This document shows positions 16,286 through 25,243 of a stretch of 42,703 nucleotides of DNA, piece by piece. This DNA is from Prevotella sp. 885 (lineage in GTDB: Bacteria > Bacteroidota > Bacteroidia > Bacteroidales > Bacteroidaceae). The stretch covers positions 1-42,703 of the forward strand of contig NZ_NOVE01000025.1 in assembly GCF_002265625.1 (NCBI RefSeq). Reading direction: 5' to 3'. The first letter of the stretch is position 1. Every line of letters begins with the position of its first letter. Position numbers and translations under genes: made by a program. The notes beneath the pieces were generated by a model that made no database searches, was not told where the DNA came from, and saw nothing but the letters and a program-made list of their open reading frames with translations.

Positions 16286-17113
16286 CTACTTGTTCCTATA
16301 CGCCAGCGGCGACATTCCTGACCGTTGCTTGAAGAAGTTGGTCATGGCGCTTTGGTCGCTGAAGTTGAGGTGTGCGGCTATTTCGCCCATTGACATGTCG
16401 GTTTGGGTGAGGAGGTTGCATATTTCCTTGTATACCAAGGATGTGGCGTGTTCGTTGATGGTGGATCCGCTTATTTCCTTCACCAGACGTGAGAGATAGG
16501 CTGGTGATACGTTCAGCTTGTCGGCATAGAAGCGAATCTGGCGTTCCTTGCGGAAGTTGCGGTAGAGGTGGTGTAGGAAAATCTCGTACACCTGCTTCTT
16601 GTGTCCGAGGTCGTGCGTCACGGAGCAATCTTCGTAAGGCAGCTCTTCGATTATGAGTTTCAGCACGTTAAACATACTTCTGATCATCTCCACCTTGTTG
16701 ATGTGCTGACGGCGTACGATGTCGCGGATAAAGTGGAAGGTGTCCGTTATGCTTTTGTCCTTTTCGTCTGTTAGCTGGTAGCGGGTGGCGTGGTCAGCGA
16801 ATGTTTCGTCCACGAGGATGCTCTCAGCCTGGAAGTCAGGCGATATTTCGGCTACGTCAGCCACTTCCTTCGGTGTGATGATAAGGAGGTCTTTGGCGGC
16901 GAGCTGTATGCTTTGTTCGTCGCCAATGGTCTGTTTCAGCAGCATGCGGCAGCTGCCTTGCTTCACTAAAAGAATCTTGGTGAAGAGTGTGCGTTCCTTC
17001 ACCATGTTGTTGAATCCGCTGACAGAGAAGTATGCGGCGTATGCACCATAAATATCCTTGATGTGATATTTGGTGGCAAACTCTTCCAGATTATAGACTT
17101 TCTGTTGGTTCAT
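16286..17113 (-). CDS. AraC-family transcriptional regulator
   Basis: A 275-residue regulator. The N-terminal half is cupin-like (ILLVKQGSCRMLLKQTIGDE, AAKDLLIITP). The C-terminal half holds the two AraC helix-turn-helix motifs (IRFYADKLNVSPAYLSRLVKE about residue 195, and MSMGEIAAHLNFSDQSAMTN about residue 240) followed by FFKQRSGMSPLAYRNK, the family signature. It is in the same orientation as, and directly upstream of, the lipoprotein-TonB-DUF4249 operon, which it may control; ligand unknown. Confidence 0.9.
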   Translation of the reverse strand: MNQQKVYNLEEFATKYHIKDIYGAYAAYFSVSGFNNMVKERTLFTKILLVKQGSCRMLLKQTIGDEQSIQLAAKDLLIITPKEVADVAEISPDFQAESILVDETFADHATRYQLTDEKDKSITDTFHFIRDIVRRQHINKVEMIRSMFNVLKLIIEELPYEDCSVTHDLGHKKQVYEIFLHHLYRNFRKERQIRFYADKLNVSPAYLSRLVKEISGSTINEHATSLVYKEICNLLTQTDMSMGEIAAHLNFSDQSAMTNFFKQRSGMSPLAYRNK

Positions 17114-17165
17114 TTCAGATTCTTCGATACAGTTTTTTTATACAATAGATTATGTTTCCTGTGTG

Positions 17166-17173
17166 CAAAAGTA
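17166..17173 (-). promoter_or_regulatory. promoter of the AraC-type gene
   Basis: Minus-strand TACTTTTG with TTG 20 bases upstream, 53 bases before the start codon. Confidence 0.55.
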
Positions 17174-17237
17174 TGAATTTTATTCCATAACAGCAACCCT
17201 GCTGACTGGTATCTTGATGGCTTGTCTTGCAAAGAGG

Positions 17238-17293
17238 CAAAAAAAGAAGCCTGCAAGCCTAATCCATGTGAGAACGGACTGGCTTGCAGGCTT
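17238..17293 (-). terminator. rho-independent terminator of aspA
   Basis: Minus strand: AAGCCTGCAAGCC (17281-17293) pairs perfectly with GGCTTGCAGGCTT (17247-17259) and is followed by CTTTTTTTG. It lies 36 bases after the aspA stop codon. Confidence 0.85.
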
Positions 17294-17328
17294 TCACCTT
17301 AATATATTATTAAGCTTTATCTTTTTTC

Positions 17329-18747
17329 TTACTTCAAAGAGAACTTTGAAGAGTGGAGCATTTCCTTCGGGTCAAGAGCCTTGTCGAGCTCTTCCTTACT
17401 GAGGAGTCCCTGCTCGATGACGATGTCATAAACCGAGCGTCCTGTTGCGTGAGCTTCCTTAGCCACCTTTGAGCTTGCCTTATAGCCGATGATGGGGTTG
17501 AGGGCAGTAACGATGCCGATGCTGTTCTTCACCATTTCGTAGCAGCGCTCCTTGTTGACGGTGATGCCGAGAACACACTCTTCGGTAAGTGTCTCGATGG
17601 CGTTCTTCAGCCATGTGAGGCTCTCGAAGAGGCTTGCTGTGATGATAGGCTCCATAACGTTGAGCTCCAGCTGACCTGCCTCTGCTGCGAAACTTACTGT
17701 GGTGTCGTTGCCGATAACCTTGAAGCAAACCTGATTGGTAACCTCGGGGATAACGGGATTAACCTTACCCGGCATGATAGATGATCCGGGAGCCTTTGGA
17801 GGAAGGTTGATCTCGTTCAAGCCGCAGCGCGGACCTGAAGCCATAAGGCGGAGGTCGTTACAGATCTTAGAGAGCTTGATGGCAAGACGCTTCAGAGCTG
17901 AAGAGTAGCTTACGTAAGCGCCGGTGTCAGGTGTAGCCTCTACGAGGTCGATTGCCGATACGAAGTTCTCGCCGGTGAGCTTGCTGAGGTTGGCAGCGCA
18001 GAGCTTTGCGAAGCCGGGAACAGCGTTCAGACCAGTACCGATGGCAGTACCGCCCATGTTGATTTCGTGGAGGAGCTTCACGTTGCGCTCGAGGTTGAGG
18101 ATTTCCTCTTCGAGGTTGTTGGCGTAAGCGTTAAACTCCTGACCGATGGTCATAGGCACAGCGTCCTGCAGCTGTGTACGTCCCATCTTGATGGTGTCGT
18201 TATATTCCTCTGCCTTGTAGCGGAAAGCGCTGATAAGTCCTGTCAGAGCGCCCACCAAGTGGATGTTCATGCGGATAAGCGCGAGGCGGATGGATGTAGG
18301 ATATGCGTCGTTTGTAGACTGGCCGCAGTTGACGTGGTCGTTAGGCGAGCAATACTGGTATTCGCCCTTCTCGTGTCCCATGATTTCGAGGGCACGGTTG
18401 GCTACCACCTCATTGATGTTCATGTTAACGGAAGTACCGGCACCACCCTGAATCATGTCGATGGGGAAGTTCTCGTGCCACTTACCGTCGATGATTTCGC
18501 GGCAAGCCTGTCCCATTGCGCTTGCTATCTCGTCGTTGATAACGCCGAGCGAGTGGTTGGTCTGAGCGGCAGCCAGCTTCACGTATGCGTTAGCGATGAT
18601 GAAGTCGGGATAGTCGCGCATTGTCTTGCGAGAGATATGATAGTTGTTGATGCCACGCTGTGTCTGCACGCCGTAGAGTGCGTCAGCCGGAACCTGAAGT
18701 TCACCCAGAAGGTCAGCTTCTACTCTGAATTTCTTTTCGTTTGCCAT
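17329..18747 (-). CDS. aspA: aspartate ammonia-lyase
   Basis: A 472-residue enzyme that converts L-aspartate to fumarate and ammonia, feeding fumarate respiration in these anaerobes. It matches the fumarase/aspartase superfamily throughout: GGAGTSVNMNINEV, GQSTNDAYPT, TGLNAVPGF and the signature GSSIMPGKVNP. Length is that of bacterial aspartases, and the aspartase-type HDLLG-like start (ADLLGELQVP) is visible. The porin and the apparent dcuB scar upstream belong to the same C4-dicarboxylate theme. It has its own promoter (18789) and terminator. Confidence 0.95.
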   Translation of the reverse strand: MANEKKFRVEADLLGELQVPADALYGVQTQRGINNYHISRKTMRDYPDFIIANAYVKLAAAQTNHSLGVINDEIASAMGQACREIIDGKWHENFPIDMIQGGAGTSVNMNINEVVANRALEIMGHEKGEYQYCSPNDHVNCGQSTNDAYPTSIRLALIRMNIHLVGALTGLISAFRYKAEEYNDTIKMGRTQLQDAVPMTIGQEFNAYANNLEEEILNLERNVKLLHEINMGGTAIGTGLNAVPGFAKLCAANLSKLTGENFVSAIDLVEATPDTGAYVSYSSALKRLAIKLSKICNDLRLMASGPRCGLNEINLPPKAPGSSIMPGKVNPVIPEVTNQVCFKVIGNDTTVSFAAEAGQLELNVMEPIITASLFESLTWLKNAIETLTEECVLGITVNKERCYEMVKNSIGIVTALNPIIGYKASSKVAKEAHATGRSVYDIVIEQGLLSKEELDKALDPKEMLHSSKFSLK

Positions 18748-18788
18748 AATGGTAATCTTGTTTTAGATGTTAGTTCTGTTTTCTGCTG

Positions 18789-18796
18789 CAAAGGTA
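18789..18796 (-). promoter_or_regulatory. promoter of aspA
   Basis: Minus-strand TACCTTTG, 42 bases before the aspA start codon. Confidence 0.6.
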
Positions 18797-18886
18797 CGCT
18801 TTATATCATACATGTCTTTTATAAAAAGCGAACCTTAATTTGTAAAAAGCGAACCGTTTTGCAGTTTCCTTGACATCTTCACGCCA

Positions 18887-20137
18887 TTATAGCAGCTTCA
18901 TTCTGTATATCATTCCCAGTTCTATGCAGTCCGTGTTATATCCCGTCAGCGTGCTGCGCTTGCTGTAGCTGTATTTCCTTCCCATGTAGGCAAGGTAGAA
19001 TCTGAGGTCTTGCTGTTGCTTGCGTGCAGGATAATACTCCACGCTTCCCACGTAGCCGTATGCCTTACGATAGTTTCTGAACTGCTCTGACTGTGTCATG
19101 CTGGCTGTCTCGTACGTGCCCTTCAGCATGAGGTTCCAGTCTGAGGTGAACTGCCAGTTCATCTTCGTCACCAATGACAGGTTGCATATCTTGCCCATAT
19201 ACAGATTTTCTTCTGTCGGCGCCAGCACCTTTGCCACCTCGCGCGTCGTTATCTTCATGCGGTCAAGGTCGTCCAAGGAGATGCTATAGTCGACGTACCA
19301 TTGCAGGCGGTCGAGCTTGAGCTTCTGTCCGAAGCGTATCAGCTGGCTATACTTGTCCTTGGCTTGCGTGCGGAGCATGTATGACCATCGCGTCTGCAGC
19401 TTGCCGCCGAAGAACTTGCCGTTCCATCCTAAGGCGTACGTCAGTGGTGCGCTGGCTTTCTGGAGCAGGGCGATGTCGGGCTTCGGCTCCGCATTGCCGT
19501 CGCTTGTCATCTTTCCGTCGCTTATCTTGGCGTCTTTGCCGAACTCGTCTGCCAGCTTACCGTTGTAGGTGTTGCTCACCTCGGCGGATAACTGCTGGTC
19601 GGGCGTGGGATTATACACCACGTTTATGGCTCCCTTTGAGCTGTCTATGTTGCCCTCCAGGTCTGAATACTGATAGATGAAGAGCGGGTTCTCGCTGAAC
19701 TCGAACGATCCGAGCGCCTGACATTTCTTGCCGCCTTGGATGCTCCAGTGGTCGTTAAACTTCCATCCCACCATCATATAGTCGTTGGCTTTCGAGAAGT
19801 TGTCCTCGCTCTGTTCTACGTTCGACTTGTTGATGCGTTGGCGGAAGCGGTAATATATATGGTCTGTCAGCCATCCCACCATCTCTATTTTAAGGTAGCG
19901 GTTGTAAATGCGTGCTCCCCATTCGTCGTTGCGCGAGTCGTGTGTGGCTTGTGCCGCTGCTCCATAATTAATGTATAGCTCTAAGGCTTTCGACTTCTGC
20001 TCATGCTTGGTGACCATCTCGTAGAGCGATTTGAGGTCCACTTCCTCCACTCCGAATCCGTCATTCGAGCCTTGAGCCAGCGTGTTTAGTGGCATTGCTG
20101 CCGTTGTGAATAGTGCTAATATAATTGATTTTCTCAT
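18887..20137 (-). CDS. outer membrane porin (phosphate-selective porin O/P-like)
   Basis: A 416-residue beta-barrel porin with a signal peptide (MRKSIILALFTTAAMPLNTLAQ). Strand-rich sequence with GWLTDHIYYRFRQRIN, MMVGWKFNDHWSIQGGKK, FIYQYSDLEG and a C-terminus ELGMIYRMKLL fits the Bacteroidetes porins related to OprO/OprP (PF07396). It lies between aspA and a scar that looks like the end of a DcuB transporter, only three bases after that scar's stop codon. It may therefore be the outer membrane channel for aspartate or other C4 acids; this is inferred from context. Confidence 0.8.
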   Translation of the reverse strand: MRKSIILALFTTAAMPLNTLAQGSNDGFGVEEVDLKSLYEMVTKHEQKSKALELYINYGAAAQATHDSRNDEWGARIYNRYLKIEMVGWLTDHIYYRFRQRINKSNVEQSEDNFSKANDYMMVGWKFNDHWSIQGGKKCQALGSFEFSENPLFIYQYSDLEGNIDSSKGAINVVYNPTPDQQLSAEVSNTYNGKLADEFGKDAKISDGKMTSDGNAEPKPDIALLQKASAPLTYALGWNGKFFGGKLQTRWSYMLRTQAKDKYSQLIRFGQKLKLDRLQWYVDYSISLDDLDRMKITTREVAKVLAPTEENLYMGKICNLSLVTKMNWQFTSDWNLMLKGTYETASMTQSEQFRNYRKAYGYVGSVEYYPARKQQQDLRFYLAYMGRKYSYSKRSTLTGYNTDCIELGMIYRMKLL

Positions 20138-20140
20138 TTC

Positions 20141-20212
20141 TTACAGGAATTGTATGATCAGGTAGCCCACACCTATGGAGACGAAGGTGGTGATGAAGCC
20201 AGCCGGCTGGAA
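20141..20212 (-). pseudogene. dcuB: C-terminal scar of a DcuB-like C4-dicarboxylate transporter
   Basis: On the minus strand 23 codons plus stop read FQPAGFITTFVSIGVGYLII followed by QFL, a hydrophobic helix of the kind that ends anaerobic C4-dicarboxylate transporters of the Dcu family. An in-frame TAG lies one codon upstream, so nothing before it is coding. The stop is three bases before the porin ATG. With aspA and a porin next to it, this is best read as the remains of a deleted dcuB; the family call rests on a short stretch. Confidence 0.5.
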
Positions 20213-20224
20213 CTAATTATTCTG

Positions 20225-20232
20225 CAAAATTA
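20225..20232 (-). promoter_or_regulatory. -7 box just upstream of the dcuB scar
   Basis: Minus-strand TAATTTTG, 13 bases from the scar. It could be the original operon promoter now placed close to the porin. No clear -33 TTG is present. Confidence 0.4.
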
Positions 20233-20276
20233 CTGATAAATCCTAATTCATACCGCCTTGTTTCGTTTTTTTTGTC

Positions 20277-20284
20277 TAAATTTG
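20277..20284 (+). promoter_or_regulatory. -7 box of the porQ-cmk operon
   Basis: TAAATTTG preceded by TTG at 20258. The leader contains two AGATACATTCA direct repeats (about 20297 and 20327), the first of which can pair with TTGTATCT near 20314-20321. Confidence 0.5.
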
Positions 20285-20356
20285 TAACTTCAATAAGAGA
20301 TACATTCAATTTTGTATCTTCAGAAAAAGATACATTCACATAAGATATATCCAAGA

Positions 20357-21313
20357 ATGAACAAAGTCTGCATATTAGTTATATGTATGGTGTCGCTTCT
20401 TCTCCTGCCACTCAAAGGTGTGGCGCAGGAGAGTCAGACCGCCTATAATTTTCTTCGTCTTCCGGTTTCGGCACGTGCAGCTGCGGTTGGCGGCGACGGC
20501 ATTGCCCTCATCGAAGACGATGCTTCGCTCATATTCCACAATCCTGCGCTGCTTTCGTCTGTCAGCGACAAGCAGCTGGCTCTCAACTTCATGACGTACA
20601 TGGCAGGATCGACCACAGCCAGTGCGTCGTTCAACCGTGCCGTAGGCGAACGTGCCACGTGGGCTGTGTCAGGACAGTTTATGAATTATGGCACCATGAA
20701 GCAGACCGACGCTTCCGGACAGCAGACAGGCGACTTCTCAGCCAAGGACATTGCCATGGCTGGCTATTTCTCTTACATGCTCTCTGACCGCATTGCCGGT
20801 GGCGTGACAGCCAAGGTAGTGTCTTCGTTCATCGGCGACTATTCGTCGTGGGGCGTGGCATTCGACCTCGGTGTCAACTATTATGACCCCGAGTCCGAAT
20901 TGTCAGCTTCCATCGTTGCCAAGAACCTCGGCGGACAGACCAAGGCGTATGAGGAAGACTATGACGCGCTGCCTTTCGACCTCCAGGTGGGCGTGTCGAA
21001 GAAAATCAGCCATACGCCGTTCCGCATATCCCTCACAATGGGCGACCTCACGCATTGGAACTATCGATTTGCCGACCATTTCACGGTGGGCGTGGACGCC
21101 ACGCTGTCACAGTCGATGTGGATAGCTGCGGGATATAACCTCCGCCGTTCGCACGAGATGAACATCAACGATGCAGAAGGAGGAAGCAGCCACATGGCAG
21201 GACTCTCGCTTGGTGCCGGCGTAAGCCTTAACCGCCTGAAGTTGAGTCTGGCTTACGGCAAGTATCACGTCTCAAGCTCTTCCATAATGGGCAATGTGGC
21301 GTTTAGCTTATAA
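20357..21313 (+). CDS. porQ: type IX secretion system protein PorQ-like
   Basis: About 318 residues from the ATG at 20357 ([24 protein letters not shown] signal peptide); the ATG-like upstream start at 20312 would put 15 charged residues before the signal. The mature part shows the PorV/PorQ/FadL-like barrel hallmark [31 protein letters not shown], then repeated strands, ending MGNVAFSL. PorQ is an outer membrane protein required in T9SS-carrying Bacteroidetes, and a PorQ-cmk neighbourhood is known from that group. A secreted endonuclease with a possible T9SS-like tail is at 30745-32268. Confidence 0.8.
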   Translation: MNKVCILVICMVSLLLLPLKGVAQESQTAYNFLRLPVSARAAAVGGDGIALIEDDASLIFHNPALLSSVSDKQLALNFMTYMAGSTTASASFNRAVGERATWAVSGQFMNYGTMKQTDASGQQTGDFSAKDIAMAGYFSYMLSDRIAGGVTAKVVSSFIGDYSSWGVAFDLGVNYYDPESELSASIVAKNLGGQTKAYEEDYDALPFDLQVGVSKKISHTPFRISLTMGDLTHWNYRFADHFTVGVDATLSQSMWIAAGYNLRRSHEMNINDAEGGSSHMAGLSLGAGVSLNRLKLSLAYGKYHVSSSSIMGNVAFSL

Positions 21314-21345
21314 ATAATAATCACATACACTTACTTTATATAACT

Positions 21346-22035
21346 ATGAAGAAAATAACGATAGCCATCGACGGCCACTCTTCTTGTGGCAAGAGCACGA
21401 TGGCGAAAGACCTTGCCAAGATGGTGGGCTACGTATACGTTGACACTGGTGCCATGTATCGCGCCGTCACTCTTGCTGCCATGCGTGGCGGCATGTTCGG
21501 CGATGACGGCAGTCTGGACACGGAGCGTCTGAAGGCTGCTGTCAATGACATCGACATCAGCTTCCGCCGTGACGAAACGACGGGCAAGGTGGAGACATAT
21601 CTCAACGGCGAGAATGTGGAGCGCGAGATACGCACCATCGACGTATCGCAGCACGTCAGCCAGGTGGCAGCCCTTCCTTTCGTAAGAGAACGTCTCGTTG
21701 CAGCGCAGCAGGCTATGGGCAGAGAGAAAGGCGTGGTGATGGACGGACGCGACATCGGCACCGTGGTCTTCCCCGACGCCGAACTGAAGATCTTCGTTAC
21801 GGCTACAGCCGAGATTCGTGCACGCCGTCGCTTCAAGGAGCTTGAGGCAAAGGGAATGCCTGCCGACTATGACACCATCCTCGAGAATGTGCAGCAGCGC
21901 GACTATGCCGACTCTCACCGTGAGGTGTCGCCGCTCCGTAAGGCTGACGACGCCATCCTCCTCGACAATTCGGAGCTTACCATCGACGAGCAGAGAGAGT
22001 GGCTGCTTGAGAAGTTTAAGGAACGTACAGAATAA
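21346..22035 (+). CDS. cmk: cytidylate kinase
   Basis: A 229-residue (d)CMP kinase, transferring phosphate from ATP to CMP/dCMP. Walker A is [17 protein letters not shown] at the N-terminus; [34 protein letters not shown] and RRRFKEL (lid) are all present, as is the [21 protein letters not shown] end typical of Cmk. It is 32 bases after porQ and 16 before the epimerase-like gene, so it is probably in one operon. Confidence 0.95.
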   Translation: MKKITIAIDGHSSCGKSTMAKDLAKMVGYVYVDTGAMYRAVTLAAMRGGMFGDDGSLDTERLKAAVNDIDISFRRDETTGKVETYLNGENVEREIRTIDVSQHVSQVAALPFVRERLVAAQQAMGREKGVVMDGRDIGTVVFPDAELKIFVTATAEIRARRRFKELEAKGMPADYDTILENVQQRDYADSHREVSPLRKADDAILLDNSELTIDEQREWLLEKFKERTE

Positions 22036-22051
22036 ATAATCACTTTTTTAT

Positions 22052-22941
22052 ATGGAAACATTGCAAAACGAATTTCTGACCGTAGAAGTGTCAGACCTCG
22101 GAGCAGAATTGCAGAGCATCAAGGACGCAGACGAACACGAGTATCTCTGGCAGGGAGACGACAAGTATTGGGGACGCCGTTCTCCGATTCTCTTCCCCAT
22201 CGTTTGCGGACTCTATCAGGAACGTATCGCACGGAGGGCGGCACATTCCAGCTGGGCAGACACGGCTTCGCCCGCGACATGAACTTCCGTCTCCTCCGTC
22301 ATTCGGACGACAAGGTGACGTACGTGCTCAGCGAGACAGAGCATACGCTGCGCCAGTATCCTTACCGCTTCATGCTCTCCGTGACATATAAGCTTGTGGA
22401 CAACGAGATACACGTTATCTGGCATGTATATAACACTGATACGAAGGAGATTCATTTCCAGATTGGCGCTCATCCCGCATTCCGCTTGCCGGGTGTGAAG
22501 GAGGGCGACGACGTGAAGGGCGTGCTGCGCTTCGACAATAACGGACACATCGAACGCATTTACGGCAATCATGAGGGTTGCATCACGTCAGACCGCTATG
22601 CTCTCGAAGGCGTGCAGGACGGACTGTGGGCATTTACGGAGGAAGACTTCAAGGACGACGCCGTCATCCTCGACCAGAGCCAGATACATGCCATCGACAT
22701 CCTTTCTCCTGTTACGGGTGAGGCTGAGGTTAGCGTTGAATTCAGCGCTCCGTGCGTAGGCGTGTGGACTCCCTACGGCAAGAAGGCTCCGTTTATCTGC
22801 CTTGAGCCGTGGTACGGTGTGCATGACCATCTCGGCTATAAGGGTCAGCTGCGCGACAAGTACTTGATGAACCACCTCCAGCCGGGCGCTTCCTTCATGA
22901 GCGAATACGTCATCCGCATCGGCGAGAAGCTGGCTGAATAA
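22052..22941 (+). pseudogene. aldose 1-epimerase family protein, interrupted by a one-base frameshift
   Basis: Two overlapping frames together make one galactose-mutarotase-like protein of about 296 residues. Frame one (22052-22282) starts METLQNEFLTVEVSDLGAEL and reaches SPILFPIVCGLYQ; frame two then continues GTYRTEGGTFQLGRHGFARD to IGEKLAE at 22941. Restoring a single G in the GG at 22219-22220 (CAGGAACG to CAGGGAACG) joins them perfectly as LYQGTYRTEGG. RHGFARD, the conserved QIGAHPAFRLP and FICLEPWYG are intact, so loss is either recent or a sequencing error. The gene is in the cmk operon. Confidence 0.8.
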
Positions 22942-22957
22942 AGTCGATGCTTGAGCT

Positions 22958-23191
22958 ATGGCTGAAAAGAAAAGCCGTGCTGAGGCATGGCAGGACAAAT
23001 ATGATGCCTTATGCGCTTACGTAAAGGTGCACCGCCAGTTTCCGGATAAGAAGAAGGAGGAGTCGAGAGGCTTGCTCAACTGGTGGAAGTACAACAAGAA
23101 GCGTATTAAGCAGGGCAAGATGGACCAGCGCAGAATAGAAATGCTTCAGAAGCTAAGCGATATGCGCGACGAAGCATATATAAAGTTTTGA
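22958..23191 (+). CDS. small helicase-associated-domain-like protein
   Basis: A 77-residue basic protein with one copy of a helicase-associated-like repeat: W..KYDALCAYVKVHRQFPDK, RGLLNWWKYNKKRIKQGKM and RRIEMLQKLSDMR. In larger proteins this domain is appended to helicases; here it stands alone and may bind nucleic acid. It follows the epimerase-like gene by 16 bases and ends the operon before the terminator at 23267. Confidence 0.7.
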   Translation: MAEKKSRAEAWQDKYDALCAYVKVHRQFPDKKKEESRGLLNWWKYNKKRIKQGKMDQRRIEMLQKLSDMRDEAYIKF

Positions 23192-23266
23192 ATTAGGAAT
23201 TTTGAATTTTGAATTATTCTCGGCTTCGCCTGCGATCTTGAATTGTTCAGTTCTGATTTTATAAAT

Positions 23267-23302
23267 AAAGGAGTTAAGAAGCCAAAACTTCTTAACTCCT
23301 TT
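23267..23302. terminator. bidirectional terminator
   Basis: AAAGGAGTTAAGAAG (23267-23281) pairs perfectly with CTTCTTAACTCCTTT (23288-23302), followed by TTCTTATTA. It lies between the porQ-cmk operon and the convergent SulP gene. The preceding 23195-23260 holds repeated GAATTTTGAATT words and a CGGCTTCGCC hairpin. Confidence 0.85.
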
Positions 23303-23356
23303 TCTTATTATCTAACTGTAGGAGTGGCGTGCATTCCTATATTTTTGTATTCCTTT

Positions 23357-25036
23357 TTATTTCTTCTCCCCGATTATTTCATTTGCACGTTCCAGGGCAA
23401 GATTGATGTGTGAGCAGATGTTCTTGTTGCCGAGAATGTCATAGAAGCGTGCCTTCTCCAGCTGTTTGTGCACCTTTTCGCAAACGCCCGAGAGCACCAC
23501 CTCGATGCCTTCGTTATGGCTCATCTCACAGAGGTTGGTGAGGTTGTGGATGCCGGTGGAATCTACGAACGGCACCTTGCGCATTCTTATTATTCGTACC
23601 TTGGGACGGTCGCCGAAGGCAGCCATCACCTCCTCAAACTTATTGCCGGCACCGAAGAAGTAAGGACCGTTAATCTCGTAAACCTCCACTCCCTCAGGGA
23701 TGGTGAGGTGTTCGGCGTTGTCCTTTATCATGTCGCTCTCCTCGTTAATCTCGTCCGTCACAGCCTTCACGTCCGTAATCTCAGACACACGCTTCATGAA
23801 GAGCAGGCAGGCGATGATGAGTCCCACCTCAATGGCAACGGTAAGGTCGAAGATGATGGTGAGGAAGAAGGTGATGAGCAGCACCGTTACGTCGCTCTTC
23901 GGATTCTTCATCAGCGCTAAGAACGAACGCCATCCCGACATGCCGTAACTTACTATCACGAGCACACCGGCAAGACAAGCCATAGGGATGTACTTGGCGA
24001 GAGGCATGAAGAAGAGGAAGATCAGCAGGAGCACAATGGCATGCACGATGCCGCTGACCGGAGTCTTGCCGCCGTTGTTGATGTTGGTCATCGTACGGGC
24101 GATGGCACCGGTGGCAGGGATGCCGCCGAAGATGGGCGAAGCGATGTTGGCAAGACCCTGAGCCACCAGCTCCGTGTTAGAGTTGTGGTGTGCACCTATC
24201 ACACCGTCAGCCACCGTAGCAGAGAGGAGCGACTCTATGGCGCCGAGCACGGCGATGGTCAGCGCAGGAGCCACAAGGCTCTTGATGGTGTCCCATGTCA
24301 TGGCTGGCATGTGAGCGTCGGGGATGGCGCTGCTTACAGAGAAGCGGTCGCCGATGGTCTCGATGGTGGTCACGCCGAAATAGTTCTTCAGGATAAGGGC
24401 TGCGACGGTCATCACGATGATGGCAACGAGCGAGCCGGGAATCTTCTTGCTCACCTTCGGAGTGAGGGCTATGATGACGACGCTGAGGATGCCGACAATG
24501 GAGCACCAGAGGTCGGCAGTGGAGAAGTGAGAGATGTAGCATCCCCATTTCTCAATGAAGTCAGACGGTACGCTCTCTATGGTAAGTCCGAAGAGGTCCT
24601 TTATCTGTGTGGTGAAGATGGTCACGGCAATACCGCTCGTAAATCCCACTACGATGGGGTAGGGAATATACTTGATTATGGTGCCCAGCTTCAGAAGACC
24701 GAACAGCAGCAGGAACACGCCAGCCATGACGGTGGCTATCATCAGTCCCTCTATGCCATACTTCTGTATGATGCCGTAGATGATGACGATGAAAGCGCCG
24801 GTGGGTCCGCCTATCTGCACCTTGCTGCCGCCAAGCAGCGAGATTATGAATCCGGAGATGATGGCGGTGATGATGCCTTTCTCAGGGGTTACGCCGGAGG
24901 CGATGCCGAATGCGATGGCAAGCGGCAGGGCGACAATACCTACGATGATACCAGCCATGATGTCGGCTGTCAGGGTTTGTCGGTTGTACGTCTTGAGGGA
25001 CGTAAGAAGCTGTGGTTTCAGACTGAATGTTTTCAT
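23357..25036 (-). CDS. SulP family anion permease with STAS domain
   Basis: A 559-residue inner membrane transporter. The N-terminal 400 residues carry about 10-12 membrane segments with SulP hallmarks (DIMAGIIVGIVALPLAIAFG, KVQIGGPTGAFIV, VVGFTSGIAVTIF, GLANIASPIFGGIPATGAIART). The C-terminal STAS domain (about 435-550) has VRIIRMRKVPFVDSTGIHNL with the usual DST switch. The substrate may be sulfate, bicarbonate or a carboxylate and cannot be read from the sequence. Start ATG at 25036 with a promoter at 25114. Confidence 0.9.
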   Translation of the reverse strand: MKTFSLKPQLLTSLKTYNRQTLTADIMAGIIVGIVALPLAIAFGIASGVTPEKGIITAIISGFIISLLGGSKVQIGGPTGAFIVIIYGIIQKYGIEGLMIATVMAGVFLLLFGLLKLGTIIKYIPYPIVVGFTSGIAVTIFTTQIKDLFGLTIESVPSDFIEKWGCYISHFSTADLWCSIVGILSVVIIALTPKVSKKIPGSLVAIIVMTVAALILKNYFGVTTIETIGDRFSVSSAIPDAHMPAMTWDTIKSLVAPALTIAVLGAIESLLSATVADGVIGAHHNSNTELVAQGLANIASPIFGGIPATGAIARTMTNINNGGKTPVSGIVHAIVLLLIFLFFMPLAKYIPMACLAGVLVIVSYGMSGWRSFLALMKNPKSDVTVLLITFFLTIIFDLTVAIEVGLIIACLLFMKRVSEITDVKAVTDEINEESDMIKDNAEHLTIPEGVEVYEINGPYFFGAGNKFEEVMAAFGDRPKVRIIRMRKVPFVDSTGIHNLTNLCEMSHNEGIEVVLSGVCEKVHKQLEKARFYDILGNKNICSHINLALERANEIIGEKK

Positions 25037-25113
25037 CCTCTTATATACTTAATTATATACTTAGTGTGAAATGAATGTGTGAAAAATAATATTATTGTTA
25101 TCCTTAGAGACTG

Positions 25114-25121
25114 CAAAATTA
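25114..25121 (-). promoter_or_regulatory. promoter of the SulP gene
   Basis: Minus-strand TAATTTTG followed by C, about 78 bases before the start codon; divergent from the promoter at 25173-25203. Confidence 0.5.
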
Positions 25122-25172
25122 ACACTTTTTTAGCAAATACCAAGCCTTTTCCGCCACAATAGTCGTCTCTAC

Positions 25173-25203
25173 TTGCAATATTCGTGGATAATGCGTAATT
25201 TTG
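25173..25203 (+). promoter_or_regulatory. promoter of the sialate esterase gene
   Basis: TTG at 25173-25175 (within CTTGC) and TAATTTTG at 25196-25203, spaced 20 bases, 41 bases before the start codon. Confidence 0.55.
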
Positions 25204-25243
25204 ATTGGATTTTATAATAAAACACACGTAAGCATATATATAT

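Noticed and set aside
24041..25069. 342-codon open frame opposite the SulP gene
   Set aside because: Low-complexity G/D/H/R-rich translation typical of an antisense shadow.
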